Below the pieces are notes generated by a model that did not search any database, had not been told where the DNA came from, and was given only the letters and a program-made list of their open reading frames with translations. DNA of 64,000 bases from Paracoccaceae bacterium (GTDB taxonomy: Bacteria; Pseudomonadota; Alphaproteobacteria; Rhodobacterales; Rhodobacteraceae), in the NCBI GenBank assembly GCA_902606585.1, contig CACLGX010000003.1, forward strand, positions 1-64,000, given 5' to 3'. Position 1 is the first letter of the stretch. Each line of letters opens with the position of its first letter. The position numbers and the translations under genes were made by a program. Of the stretch, positions 1 through 7,536 are shown in pieces.

Positions 1-1042
1 TGTTTGGGCTGGTCTAGGTGTTCCTATAAGCCCATTTGATGTACATAAAGCCGAATACCATATTGCCGGTTCAGACGCTTCTGGCGTTGTTTGGGCCGTA
101 GGTGATAAAGTGACCCGCTGGAAAGTAGGCGATGAAGTTGTGATACATTGCAATCAAGACAATGGTGACGATGAAGAGTGTAACGGTGGTGACCCAATGT
201 ATTCAAACAGCCAGAGGATTTGGGGTTATGAAACTCCGGATGGTTCTTTTGCTCAATTTACGGCCGTACAAAGCCAACAACTTATGCCGCGCCCTAAACA
301 CTTAAGCTGGGAAGAGAGTGCTTGTTACACATTGACCTTGGCAACGGCCTATCGAATGCTTTTTGGTCACCAGCCTCATGACTTGAAACCTGGCCAAAAT
401 GTTTTGGTTTGGGGTGCATCTGGTGGATTGGGTTCTTACGCAATTCAATTGATTAAAACTGCTGGCGCTAACGCTATAGCCGTTATATCGGACGAAGATA
501 AACGAGAGTTTGTAACTAAACTAGGTGCTAAAGGGGTTATTAACCGGAAAGATTTTAATTGTTGGGAACAATTGCCCACTGTCAACAGTCCCGAATTCAA
601 GGATTGGTTCGCTGAAGCTAGAAAATTTGGCAAAGCAATTTGGGACATAACTGGTAAGGGCGTAAATGTTGATATGGTATTTGAGCATCCTGGGGAAACA
701 ACTTTTCCAGTTTCAACCTTCGTATGTAAGACAGGTGGAATGGTAGTGATATGTGCGGGAACGACAGGGTATAACCTTACCATGGATGCCCGTTATGTAT
801 GGATGAACCAAAAAAGGATCCAAGGTAGCCACTTTGCACACCTTAAGCAGGCTTCCGCAGCTAACCAACTGATGATTGAGCAAAGACTAGATCCATGTAT
901 GTCGGAAGTTTTGTCTTGGAATGAGATACCTGAGGCACATATGAAAATGCGCAGAAATGAACATAAGCCAGGAAATATGGCAGTTTTGATACAGTCTCCG
1001 CGCAAGGGTCTTAGCACTTTATCAGAAGCTCTAATCGATTAA
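1..1042 (+). CDS. ccr: Crotonyl-CoA carboxylase/reductase, 5' truncated by the window edge
   Basis: This enzyme reductively carboxylates crotonyl-CoA to ethylmalonyl-CoA with NADPH and CO2, the key step of the ethylmalonyl-CoA pathway for acetate and C1-derived carbon. The reading frame is open from base 2, so the N-terminal part (roughly 80-90 residues against the usual ~430) lies outside the window. Visible family marks are GSDASGVVWAVG, the Rossmann motif GASGGLGSYAIQ, the Ccr-specific segment around FVCKTGGMVVICAGTTGYN, and the C-terminal RRNEHKPGNMAVLI. An internal GTG at 110 is not the true start, because homology continues upstream of it. I am confident of the family. Confidence 0.93.
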   Translation, partial: VWAGLGVPISPFDVHKAEYHIAGSDASGVVWAVGDKVTRWKVGDEVVIHCNQDNGDDEECNGGDPMYSNSQRIWGYETPDGSFAQFTAVQSQQLMPRPKHLSWEESACYTLTLATAYRMLFGHQPHDLKPGQNVLVWGASGGLGSYAIQLIKTAGANAIAVISDEDKREFVTKLGAKGVINRKDFNCWEQLPTVNSPEFKDWFAEARKFGKAIWDITGKGVNVDMVFEHPGETTFPVSTFVCKTGGMVVICAGTTGYNLTMDARYVWMNQKRIQGSHFAHLKQASAANQLMIEQRLDPCMSEVLSWNEIPEAHMKMRRNEHKPGNMAVLIQSPRKGLSTLSEALID

Positions 1043-1056
1043 AAAATAAAATAATT

Positions 1057-1082
1057 AATCGTTTCGCTCACGATTTTGGTTT
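1057..1082 (+). terminator. Possible weak terminator after ccr
   Basis: A 6-bp stem (AATCGT/ACGATT) with a 7-base loop is followed by a T-rich stretch just after the ccr stop codon. It is weak and A/T rich, so it is only a candidate. Confidence 0.35.
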
Positions 1083-1203
1083 AAGATTTTGCGCTCCAGC
1101 ATGGAACACAAAATAATATTCAAATATTTTTACTATGGATAGGCCATTTATAAAATAAGAATATGAGTGGCCTAATTCAGGGCAAAAGTATAAACAATTG
1201 TTT

Positions 1204-2691
1204 ATGGCAAGCGACGTAGTTTATTTTTCTGACGACCAAACCAAAGCCTATAATGAAGTCGTATCAACTCTAAGACTTTCCGGCATAGATTTAGATCAAG
1301 AAAAGTTATCAGCAAAATTTGATCGACAATCTTCTCTTCTGAGTATCATTGGAAGAGCTGGAACAGGAAAAACATTATTAATTTCAAAACTTTTTGAGGC
1401 TTTGAAGTTATTGGGTATTAATATTATTTCGGGCGATTATGAAAGTAAAAGACTTAGAGCAGAACGGTCCTTATCTATTTTAGCGTCTACAAATAAAGCG
1501 GCTAGCGTTTTGAGAAGAAAGGGTGTTCCTGCGACTACTCTTCATCGTATCTTGTACACTCCAATATATGATCCTGAATATGAAAAAATTGCTGAGTGGT
1601 TGATTGGAAATTCTGTTCGACCCGACAATGAGAATTTTGAAAAATCGACCTTGGATCGCATTTTCGAATTTTATAAAACAAATAAATCTATCCCGGGGGC
1701 TTTAGCTTCTGCTGGTTTAAAAGGGTCAGACTTTATCCAAGGTTGGAAACGCAGAGAAGAGCCGCTGGATGTTGGTTTCGTTGATGAGGCATCAATGCTT
1801 GATAATCAGCAGTTCGAAGATTTAAAGGAAATATTTTCCAATTTAATTCTATTTGGTGATCCAGCCCAACTCGCTCCCATTAATCAATCAGGAAGTATGG
1901 TTTTCGATAAAATCCCTGACAAAAGAAAATATTTTCTACGGCAAATTCATCGCCAACAAAACGATAATCCAATTTTAGATTTAGCTAACAAATTACAAGA
2001 CCCTGCTATTGATTTTCCGGCTTTTGATCAGTTGGTTAGGGAAGCCTCGATATCCGATGAAAGAATTATTTACAGTCAGAGAGTAAATATCGATTTGATG
2101 GCATTTAGTCCAGTTTTAGTGTGGCGGAACTCGACCAGAATTCGCCTAATAAATGCTTTTAGAGAAGCTCATTTAATAAACGAAACTGAGTTAGTTCCTG
2201 GGGAACCATTAATTTGTGACGGTATTGAACTACCTCTCAAACATCGAAAAAAAAGAATAGATCTAGAGGCGCGGGGCCTTGTGAAAGGAGCTCTTGTCAT
2301 TTATTTAGGACCCGGAAGAAAGCCAGGCTTTTCCAAACTCTACATTATAGGCTCAGACGACCCAAAGGTTTCAGCAGCGTCAATCGTTAAAATTGAAAAG
2401 CCTGATGTTGAAGAACCATTTATACCATTTGCCGCTCGCATGGGCGCCACTTTTTTACATGGTTCAGCTGTAACGATCCATAAATCCCAGGGATCTCAAT
2501 GGGAGCAAGTGCAAGTTATTTCGAGCGATTTGGCCATAGCTGCACGAACAGGAACAGTAGAGTCGGGACAGCCGCTTTGGAAGCGACTAACCTACGTTGC
2601 AATCACAAGGGCGCAGCATCAACTTAACTGGGTAACTAGAAACCGTCTATCCAAGCCAAAAATTCCACTGGACACTACGAAATTAATATAA
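1204..2691 (+). CDS. RecD-like / Pif1-like superfamily 1B DNA helicase
   Basis: This is a stand-alone ATP-dependent DNA helicase of about 495 residues. It shows Walker A GRAGTGKT near residue 50, Walker B GFVDEAS, helicase motif III FGDPAQLAPI, and the C-terminal UvrD_C_2-type motifs VTIHKSQGSQWEQV and VAITRAQHQL. No nuclease domain or RecB/RecC partners are nearby, so a role in general repair or replication is inferred. A TTG lies two codons upstream (1198), but ATG at 1204 is the better start. The gene stands alone between ccr and dmdB. Confidence 0.85.
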   Translation: MASDVVYFSDDQTKAYNEVVSTLRLSGIDLDQEKLSAKFDRQSSLLSIIGRAGTGKTLLISKLFEALKLLGINIISGDYESKRLRAERSLSILASTNKAASVLRRKGVPATTLHRILYTPIYDPEYEKIAEWLIGNSVRPDNENFEKSTLDRIFEFYKTNKSIPGALASAGLKGSDFIQGWKRREEPLDVGFVDEASMLDNQQFEDLKEIFSNLILFGDPAQLAPINQSGSMVFDKIPDKRKYFLRQIHRQQNDNPILDLANKLQDPAIDFPAFDQLVREASISDERIIYSQRVNIDLMAFSPVLVWRNSTRIRLINAFREAHLINETELVPGEPLICDGIELPLKHRKKRIDLEARGLVKGALVIYLGPGRKPGFSKLYIIGSDDPKVSAASIVKIEKPDVEEPFIPFAARMGATFLHGSAVTIHKSQGSQWEQVQVISSDLAIAARTGTVESGQPLWKRLTYVAITRAQHQLNWVTRNRLSKPKIPLDTTKLI

Positions 2692-2769
2692 CATAAATTT
2701 TTTTTATTTTGTGGTCTTATAAAAGTAATTTTTCAATAAAAAAGTACGAAACCTTTGGAGGAAATTTAA

Positions 2770-4395
2770 ATGCTTGGCCAGATGATGCAGCGCGATCTTT
2801 CAATAATAGAGATTCTAAAATTTGCTGCGGAAAATCATTCTGACAGTGAGGTTGTATCCTTAAGAACAGAAGGTGATATTCATCGTTATAACTACAGGGA
2901 TTGTCTAGTCAGAGTTTGCAAAGTGGCTAATGCTCTTTTGGATTTAGGTGTAAAAAAAGGTGACAGGGTCGCTACTTTGGCATGGAATGGCTATCGTCAT
3001 TTAGAGTTATACTATGCCATTAGTGGCGTTGGTGCTATATGCCATACAATCAATCCCCGATTAAGCGCTGAGCAAATGCTTTATATAATTGAGCATGCAG
3101 GCGATAGTGTATTATTCATTGATACTACTTTTGTTCCAATTATAGAGCAGCTAGCTCCTAAGCTACCTAAAAATTTAGTGGTTGTTGTTATGGCAGACAC
3201 TGCAATTATGTCTAACTTTTCCAACCATTACTTGTGCTATGAAACTTTAATTTTAAAGAGTTCTAAAAATATTATATGGCCAGATTTGCCAGAAAACTCG
3301 GCAGCGGGTTTGTGTTATACCTCAGGAACTACGGGAAACCCAAAGGGAGCGCTGTATTCACATCGGTCTACCGTACTTCACGCACTTACGCTTTCATTAA
3401 ATATGGGGCGCTATCTTGGTCATGGTTTGAAAGTTTTGCCAGTGGTCCCATTGTTTCATGTTAACGCTTGGGGTCTTCCTTATGGTGCGCCTTTGACAGG
3501 AACGTCATTGGTTTTTCCAGGTTCAAACCTTGATGGCGCCTCATTATTTAAGTTAATCGATAATGAACGTGTTAATTCTGCGTGGGGAGTGCCTACAGTA
3601 TGGCTTGGACTTCTTGAGGAAATTCGTAAGCAGGATAGAGCTCCTTCCCAATTCCAAAATGTTGTCATCGGTGGTTCTGCCGCACCTAAATCAATGATTG
3701 AAGAATTCGAGGAGCTAGGAATTACGGTTTGTCATGCATGGGGCATGACTGAAATGAGCCCAATTGGGACGCAAGGTTTTCTGCCTCAATCTATGAATAA
3801 ACTGCTTTCTCCAGGTGAGCAAATATCAAAAAAATGTTATCAAGGGCGCCGAGTATTTGGAGTTGATCTAAAAATTATCGACGAAAAAGGTAATTCTTTA
3901 CCTCATGACGGTAAAGCTTCAGGCGAATTACATGTTCGGGGAAATGCAATTATTTCTGGCTATTATAACAACGAACAAGCCACGGAAGAAGCTTTTGATC
4001 AAGAAGGTTGGTTTGGAACAGGTGATATCGCATCTATAACCTCAGATGGTTTTCTCAACATTCAGGATAGAGCTAAAGACTTGATAAAGTCAGGTGGTGA
4101 GTGGATTAGCTCGATTGATATTGAAAATATAGTCATGGGTCATCCAAAAGTTGCAAATTGTGCTGTCATTGCTGTTTCTCATCCAAAATGGGAGGAAAGA
4201 CCACTTCTTGTAGTCGTGTCAAACGGAAAAAATCGTGTTACGAAGAAAGAAATTGATGATTTACTTCTTGAGCATATTGCACAGTGGCAATTGCCAGATG
4301 CAATAGAGTTTTTAGATGCCTTACCATTAACGGCTACTGGTAAAGTCTCAAAGCTTACGCTCAGAGAAAAGTTTGCAAACTATAAATTAGCTTAG
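2770..4395 (+). CDS. dmdB: AMP-forming acyl-CoA ligase, DmdB-like (3-methylmercaptopropionate-CoA ligase)
   Basis: This protein activates a short carboxylic acid to its CoA thioester via an acyl-adenylate. Its N-terminus MLGQMM and the segments AWNGYRHLELYYAISG and CHTINPRLSAEQ match what I recall of roseobacter DmdB, the second enzyme of DMSP demethylation. The ANL-family P-loop is YTSGTTGNPKGALYSH (residues ~182-198), followed by HAWGMTEMSP and GWFGTGDIA, with the catalytic lysine in TGKVSK near the C-terminus. Its 541 residues are typical. A strong Shine-Dalgarno GGAGGAA precedes the ATG. An acyl-CoA dehydrogenase follows 13 bases downstream. Substrate is inferred, since other fatty-acyl ligases share the fold. 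Confidence 0.8.
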   Translation: MLGQMMQRDLSIIEILKFAAENHSDSEVVSLRTEGDIHRYNYRDCLVRVCKVANALLDLGVKKGDRVATLAWNGYRHLELYYAISGVGAICHTINPRLSAEQMLYIIEHAGDSVLFIDTTFVPIIEQLAPKLPKNLVVVVMADTAIMSNFSNHYLCYETLILKSSKNIIWPDLPENSAAGLCYTSGTTGNPKGALYSHRSTVLHALTLSLNMGRYLGHGLKVLPVVPLFHVNAWGLPYGAPLTGTSLVFPGSNLDGASLFKLIDNERVNSAWGVPTVWLGLLEEIRKQDRAPSQFQNVVIGGSAAPKSMIEEFEELGITVCHAWGMTEMSPIGTQGFLPQSMNKLLSPGEQISKKCYQGRRVFGVDLKIIDEKGNSLPHDGKASGELHVRGNAIISGYYNNEQATEEAFDQEGWFGTGDIASITSDGFLNIQDRAKDLIKSGGEWISSIDIENIVMGHPKVANCAVIAVSHPKWEERPLLVVVSNGKNRVTKKEIDDLLLEHIAQWQLPDAIEFLDALPLTATGKVSKLTLREKFANYKLA

Positions 4396-4408
4396 CTGAG
4401 GTAAAAAA

Positions 4409-5644
4409 ATGGATTTAGGTATCACAAAAAAAGTAGCTCCCGTGATCGATGCCGTTCGGGACATGGTAAATAATGAAATAGAGCCTTTAGATGCCGAGTT
4501 TCATTCTGAGGTAGGCAAACATCCCAGTGGAGATAGGTTTCAGCATACTGATAGACAGATGAAAATTTTGGATGAATTGAAAATTAAAGCTCGCGAACGT
4601 GGGTTATGGAATTTCTGGTTAACTGACAGCGAAAAAGGGTATGGTTTAACAACCGTAGAATATGCCTATTTGGCCGAAGAAATGGGAAAGGTGAGCATCG
4701 CAGCTGAAGTTTTTAATTGTAACGCTCCTGACACTGGGAACATGGAAGTTCTCGAGCGTTATGGAACCAGTGAACATAAAAATCGATGGCTCTATGACTT
4801 ATTAGATGGGAAAATTCGCTCAGCTTATGTCATGACAGAGCCCAATACTGCTTCGTCTGACGCCGCGCAGTTAACATTTAGTGCTGTAAAAGATGGTGAA
4901 AGCTGGGTGCTTAACGGTGAAAAATGGTGGATTTCTGGAGCAGGGGATCCGCGATGTAAACTATATATACTTTTGGCATGTACGGATCCAAGCGCACCAA
5001 AACATAATCGGCATACCATGTTTGTTCTTGATCCAAAAACACCCGGTATTGAAGTTTTGAGACCAATGCAAGTCTTTGGCAATGATGACGCGCCTCATGG
5101 ACATATGCATTTAAAATTTACGGATGTTCGCATTCCATCTTCTAGTATAGTACTCGGTGAGGGCAGGGGCTTTGAGGTTGCCCAAGGTAGGTTAGGACCC
5201 GGCCGAATACATCACTGTATGCGAGCTGTTGGGCAAGCTGAAAAAGCGTTGGAAATGATGTGTCGTCGTGGGCTTTCTCGCGAAGCTTTTGGCAAAAGGC
5301 TTACAGATTTAGGGGGAAATTTTGATATTATCGCAAACGCTCGTATGGAAATAGAAATGTCTCGGTTGTTATGCCTGAAAGCCGCTTACATGATGGATAC
5401 AGTCGGTGTCCGTGCCGCTCAGCCTTGGATCTCAAAAATTAAAGTTATTGCTCCGTTAATGGCTGGAAAAGTGATAGATGAAGCTATGCAATTGCATGGA
5501 GCAGCGGGAATAAGCCAAGATTTTGACTTGGCAAATATGTGGACGCATATCAGAACCCTTAGATTTGCAGACGGTCCAGATGCAGTACATCGTCGGCAGG
5601 TCGCTCGAGCAGAGTTAAAAAAATATACAAATTCTTTAACATAA
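4409..5644 (+). CDS. Acyl-CoA dehydrogenase (ACAD10/11-like)
   Basis: This FAD flavoprotein of 411 residues should oxidise an acyl-CoA to the 2-enoyl-CoA. Family marks are YVMTEPNTASSDA and WVLNGEKWWISGAGD in the middle domain, GRLGPGRIHHCMRAVGQAEKA, and the C-terminal LHGAAGISQDFDLANMWTHIRTLRFADG. It lies 13 bases after dmdB and is probably co-transcribed, which suggests it handles the CoA ester made by that ligase. It is too short to be classic DmdC (~590 residues), so a branched or short-chain acyl-CoA substrate is also possible. Confidence 0.85.
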   Translation: MDLGITKKVAPVIDAVRDMVNNEIEPLDAEFHSEVGKHPSGDRFQHTDRQMKILDELKIKARERGLWNFWLTDSEKGYGLTTVEYAYLAEEMGKVSIAAEVFNCNAPDTGNMEVLERYGTSEHKNRWLYDLLDGKIRSAYVMTEPNTASSDAAQLTFSAVKDGESWVLNGEKWWISGAGDPRCKLYILLACTDPSAPKHNRHTMFVLDPKTPGIEVLRPMQVFGNDDAPHGHMHLKFTDVRIPSSSIVLGEGRGFEVAQGRLGPGRIHHCMRAVGQAEKALEMMCRRGLSREAFGKRLTDLGGNFDIIANARMEIEMSRLLCLKAAYMMDTVGVRAAQPWISKIKVIAPLMAGKVIDEAMQLHGAAGISQDFDLANMWTHIRTLRFADGPDAVHRRQVARAELKKYTNSLT

Positions 5645-5687
5645 TATTACATTAATTATATGCTGGTTTAGTTGAGAGCGCCTGTTT

Positions 5688-6134
5688 CTAAAATTGATCT
5701 GTGTCTAGAAATATTGTTACTGGCCCATCATTTATTAGATTTACTGCCATCTCGCTTCCGAATTCTCCGGTTTGAGTAGATATTCCAGACTGCTCAAGGC
5801 AAGATACAAAATGATTATAAAGATCTTTTGCTTTTTCTGGTTCTGCCGCCTCTGAAAACCCAGGACGATTTCCTCGCTTTAAATCAGCAGCCAAAGTGAA
5901 TTGGCTAATGACCAACGCTGATCCATTTATATCTATTAAAGAGTGGTTCATTTTTTTGTTTTCATCTTGATATATTCTGATTTTGGAAATCTTGATTGCA
6001 AGTTTTTCTACTTGACTGATGGTATCATTTTTCATGGCACAAACTAGTATAAGTGCACCAATTTCACATTCGCCCACAATTCGATCTGAGATCGAAACAC
6101 TTGCATTTTTTACCCTTTGAACGACAGCTCTCAT
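5688..6134 (-). CDS. dtd: D-aminoacyl-tRNA deacylase
   Basis: Dtd removes D-amino acids mischarged onto tRNA in the cytoplasm. The protein starts MRAVVQRV and carries the two signature motifs SQFTLAAD and the C-terminal GPVTIFLDT. The open frame extends 27 codons further upstream, but ATG at 6134 follows a good AGAGGA site and gives the usual length (148 residues). The gene is read after rluB on the same strand, about 90 bases downstream of it. Confidence 0.94.
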   Translation of the reverse strand: MRAVVQRVKNASVSISDRIVGECEIGALILVCAMKNDTISQVEKLAIKISKIRIYQDENKKMNHSLIDINGSALVISQFTLAADLKRGNRPGFSEAAEPEKAKDLYNHFVSCLEQSGISTQTGEFGSEMAVNLINDGPVTIFLDTDQF

Positions 6135-6225
6135 TTTAGAATTTCCTCTATTAATCAATGCCAAAAACTCTTTTAAAAACTCGGCCCCCTTGCTCACATA
6201 CGAAATAATTTTCAATGCATTTTTC

Positions 6226-7017
6226 TTAAAACTTGTGAGTATTTATTTTGGCTTTTTCTTTGTTATTTGCTTTTGTAATGTCGATATTAACGGTCTTTAG
6301 CGAGCGCCTGATTGATTTGTTATTTATCTCGACTAATTCACCCCGTTTTAAATTTCCCAGTTTAAATGGGCCATACTCAATCCTTATCAGTCGATTAACT
6401 TGCATTCCAAGTTCGCTCATTGCGCGCCTTATTTCTCGGTTTTTGCCTTCCTTCAATTCAATCGTTAGCCATGCATTAGCACCCTGCTGGCGGTCCACTG
6501 AAACTTTCATTGGTCTAAAGGATTCTTTATCAATGGGGATACCAGATCTGAGTAATTCTAAACTTACTTCTTTTGGACGCCCTTTGACGCGAACCCTATA
6601 TATCCGACTAAGTTCAGAGCTTGGCAGCTCAAGCTTTCTTTTTAATTCACCACTATTTGTCAAAAGCAATAAGCCCTCAGAATTGAGATCTAAACGGCCG
6701 ACTGGCATCACACGCGGTAAGTTTGAGGGGAAATAGTCATAAATTGTTTTGCGGTTTTTATCATCCTTAGCTGTTGTTATAGCTCCCACTGGTTTGTGAA
6801 AGCACCACAGCCGCTCTTCGTCGGGTTTGGCGATTGGATCGCCATCGATAAGGATAATATCGCTATCAAAAACATTAAAAGCTGGGGAAGTAAGTATTTC
6901 GCCATTAACTTTGACGCGGCCTGCCAATATTATTTTTTCAGCTTCACGACGGCTTGCTATTCCCGCTCTTGATAGGACTTTAGCAATACGATTGCCTTTA
7001 GACGATTGATTATTCAT
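6226..7017 (-). CDS. rluB: 23S rRNA pseudouridine synthase, RluB/RsuA family
   Basis: This enzyme isomerises a uridine of ribosomal RNA. It has an N-terminal S4 RNA-binding domain (RIAKVLSRAGIASRREAEKI) and the catalytic GRLDLNSEGLLLLTN with the active aspartate, then KEGKNREIRRAMSELG. The basic C-terminal tail (KANNKEKAKINTHKF) is typical. It is divergent from tadA, with about 60 bases between the starts. RluB is favoured over RsuA by recall of that neighbourhood, so the exact target is inferred. Confidence 0.88.
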   Translation of the reverse strand: MNNQSSKGNRIAKVLSRAGIASRREAEKIILAGRVKVNGEILTSPAFNVFDSDIILIDGDPIAKPDEERLWCFHKPVGAITTAKDDKNRKTIYDYFPSNLPRVMPVGRLDLNSEGLLLLTNSGELKRKLELPSSELSRIYRVRVKGRPKEVSLELLRSGIPIDKESFRPMKVSVDRQQGANAWLTIELKEGKNREIRRAMSELGMQVNRLIRIEYGPFKLGNLKRGELVEINNKSIRRSLKTVNIDITKANNKEKAKINTHKF

Positions 7018-7076
7018 ATCTGTGACTTATGATAAAAAGCCAGATCGGGAAACCCCTCATAAAAATATGAAAATTT

Positions 7077-7532
7077 ATGTTTAGAACTTATATGGATGAT
7101 GCGCTTGAAGAAGCAGCCAAAGCCCTTGAAAGAGGTGAGGTTCCAGTTGGTGCTATTATTGTAGAAGCTTCTGGTAATATCATTGCTCGGGCTGGAAACG
7201 AAAAACGTGCTAGGTTAGATCCCTCTGCACACGCGGAAGTTTTAGCTATCAGGCAAGCTTGTACTGCCTTAAAAACAGATAGGCTCGTAAATTGCGACAT
7301 ATATGTGACTTTAGAGCCTTGTGCGATGTGTGCTGCGCTAATTGCAAATGCTAGAATTAGACGTATTTACTTTGCCGCCTCAGACCCAAAATCAGGTGGA
7401 ATTCAGCAGGGTGCGAGAGTTTTTGATCACAAACAAACGCACCACGTTCCGGAAATATATTCGGGCATAGGTGAAGAAAAAGCAGTAAAACTCTTAAGGA
7501 ATTTTTTTGCTACGAAACGTATGAAATTGTAA
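7077..7532 (+). CDS. tadA: tRNA-specific adenosine deaminase
   Basis: TadA converts adenosine 34 of tRNA-Arg(ACG) to inosine. The zinc site is plain: HAEVLAIRQ holds the His ligand and catalytic Glu, and PCAMCAALI the two Cys ligands. Length (151 residues) is normal. It is divergent from rluB and convergent with ileS, whose stop lies 4 bases beyond its own. Confidence 0.95.
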   Translation: MFRTYMDDALEEAAKALERGEVPVGAIIVEASGNIIARAGNEKRARLDPSAHAEVLAIRQACTALKTDRLVNCDIYVTLEPCAMCAALIANARIRRIYFAASDPKSGGIQQGARVFDHKQTHHVPEIYSGIGEEKAVKLLRNFFATKRMKL

Positions 7533-7536
7533 CCTT

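Noticed and set aside
4409..5644. dmdC
   Set aside because: The protein has about 411 residues and ACAD10/11-like motifs; DmdC is near 590 residues.
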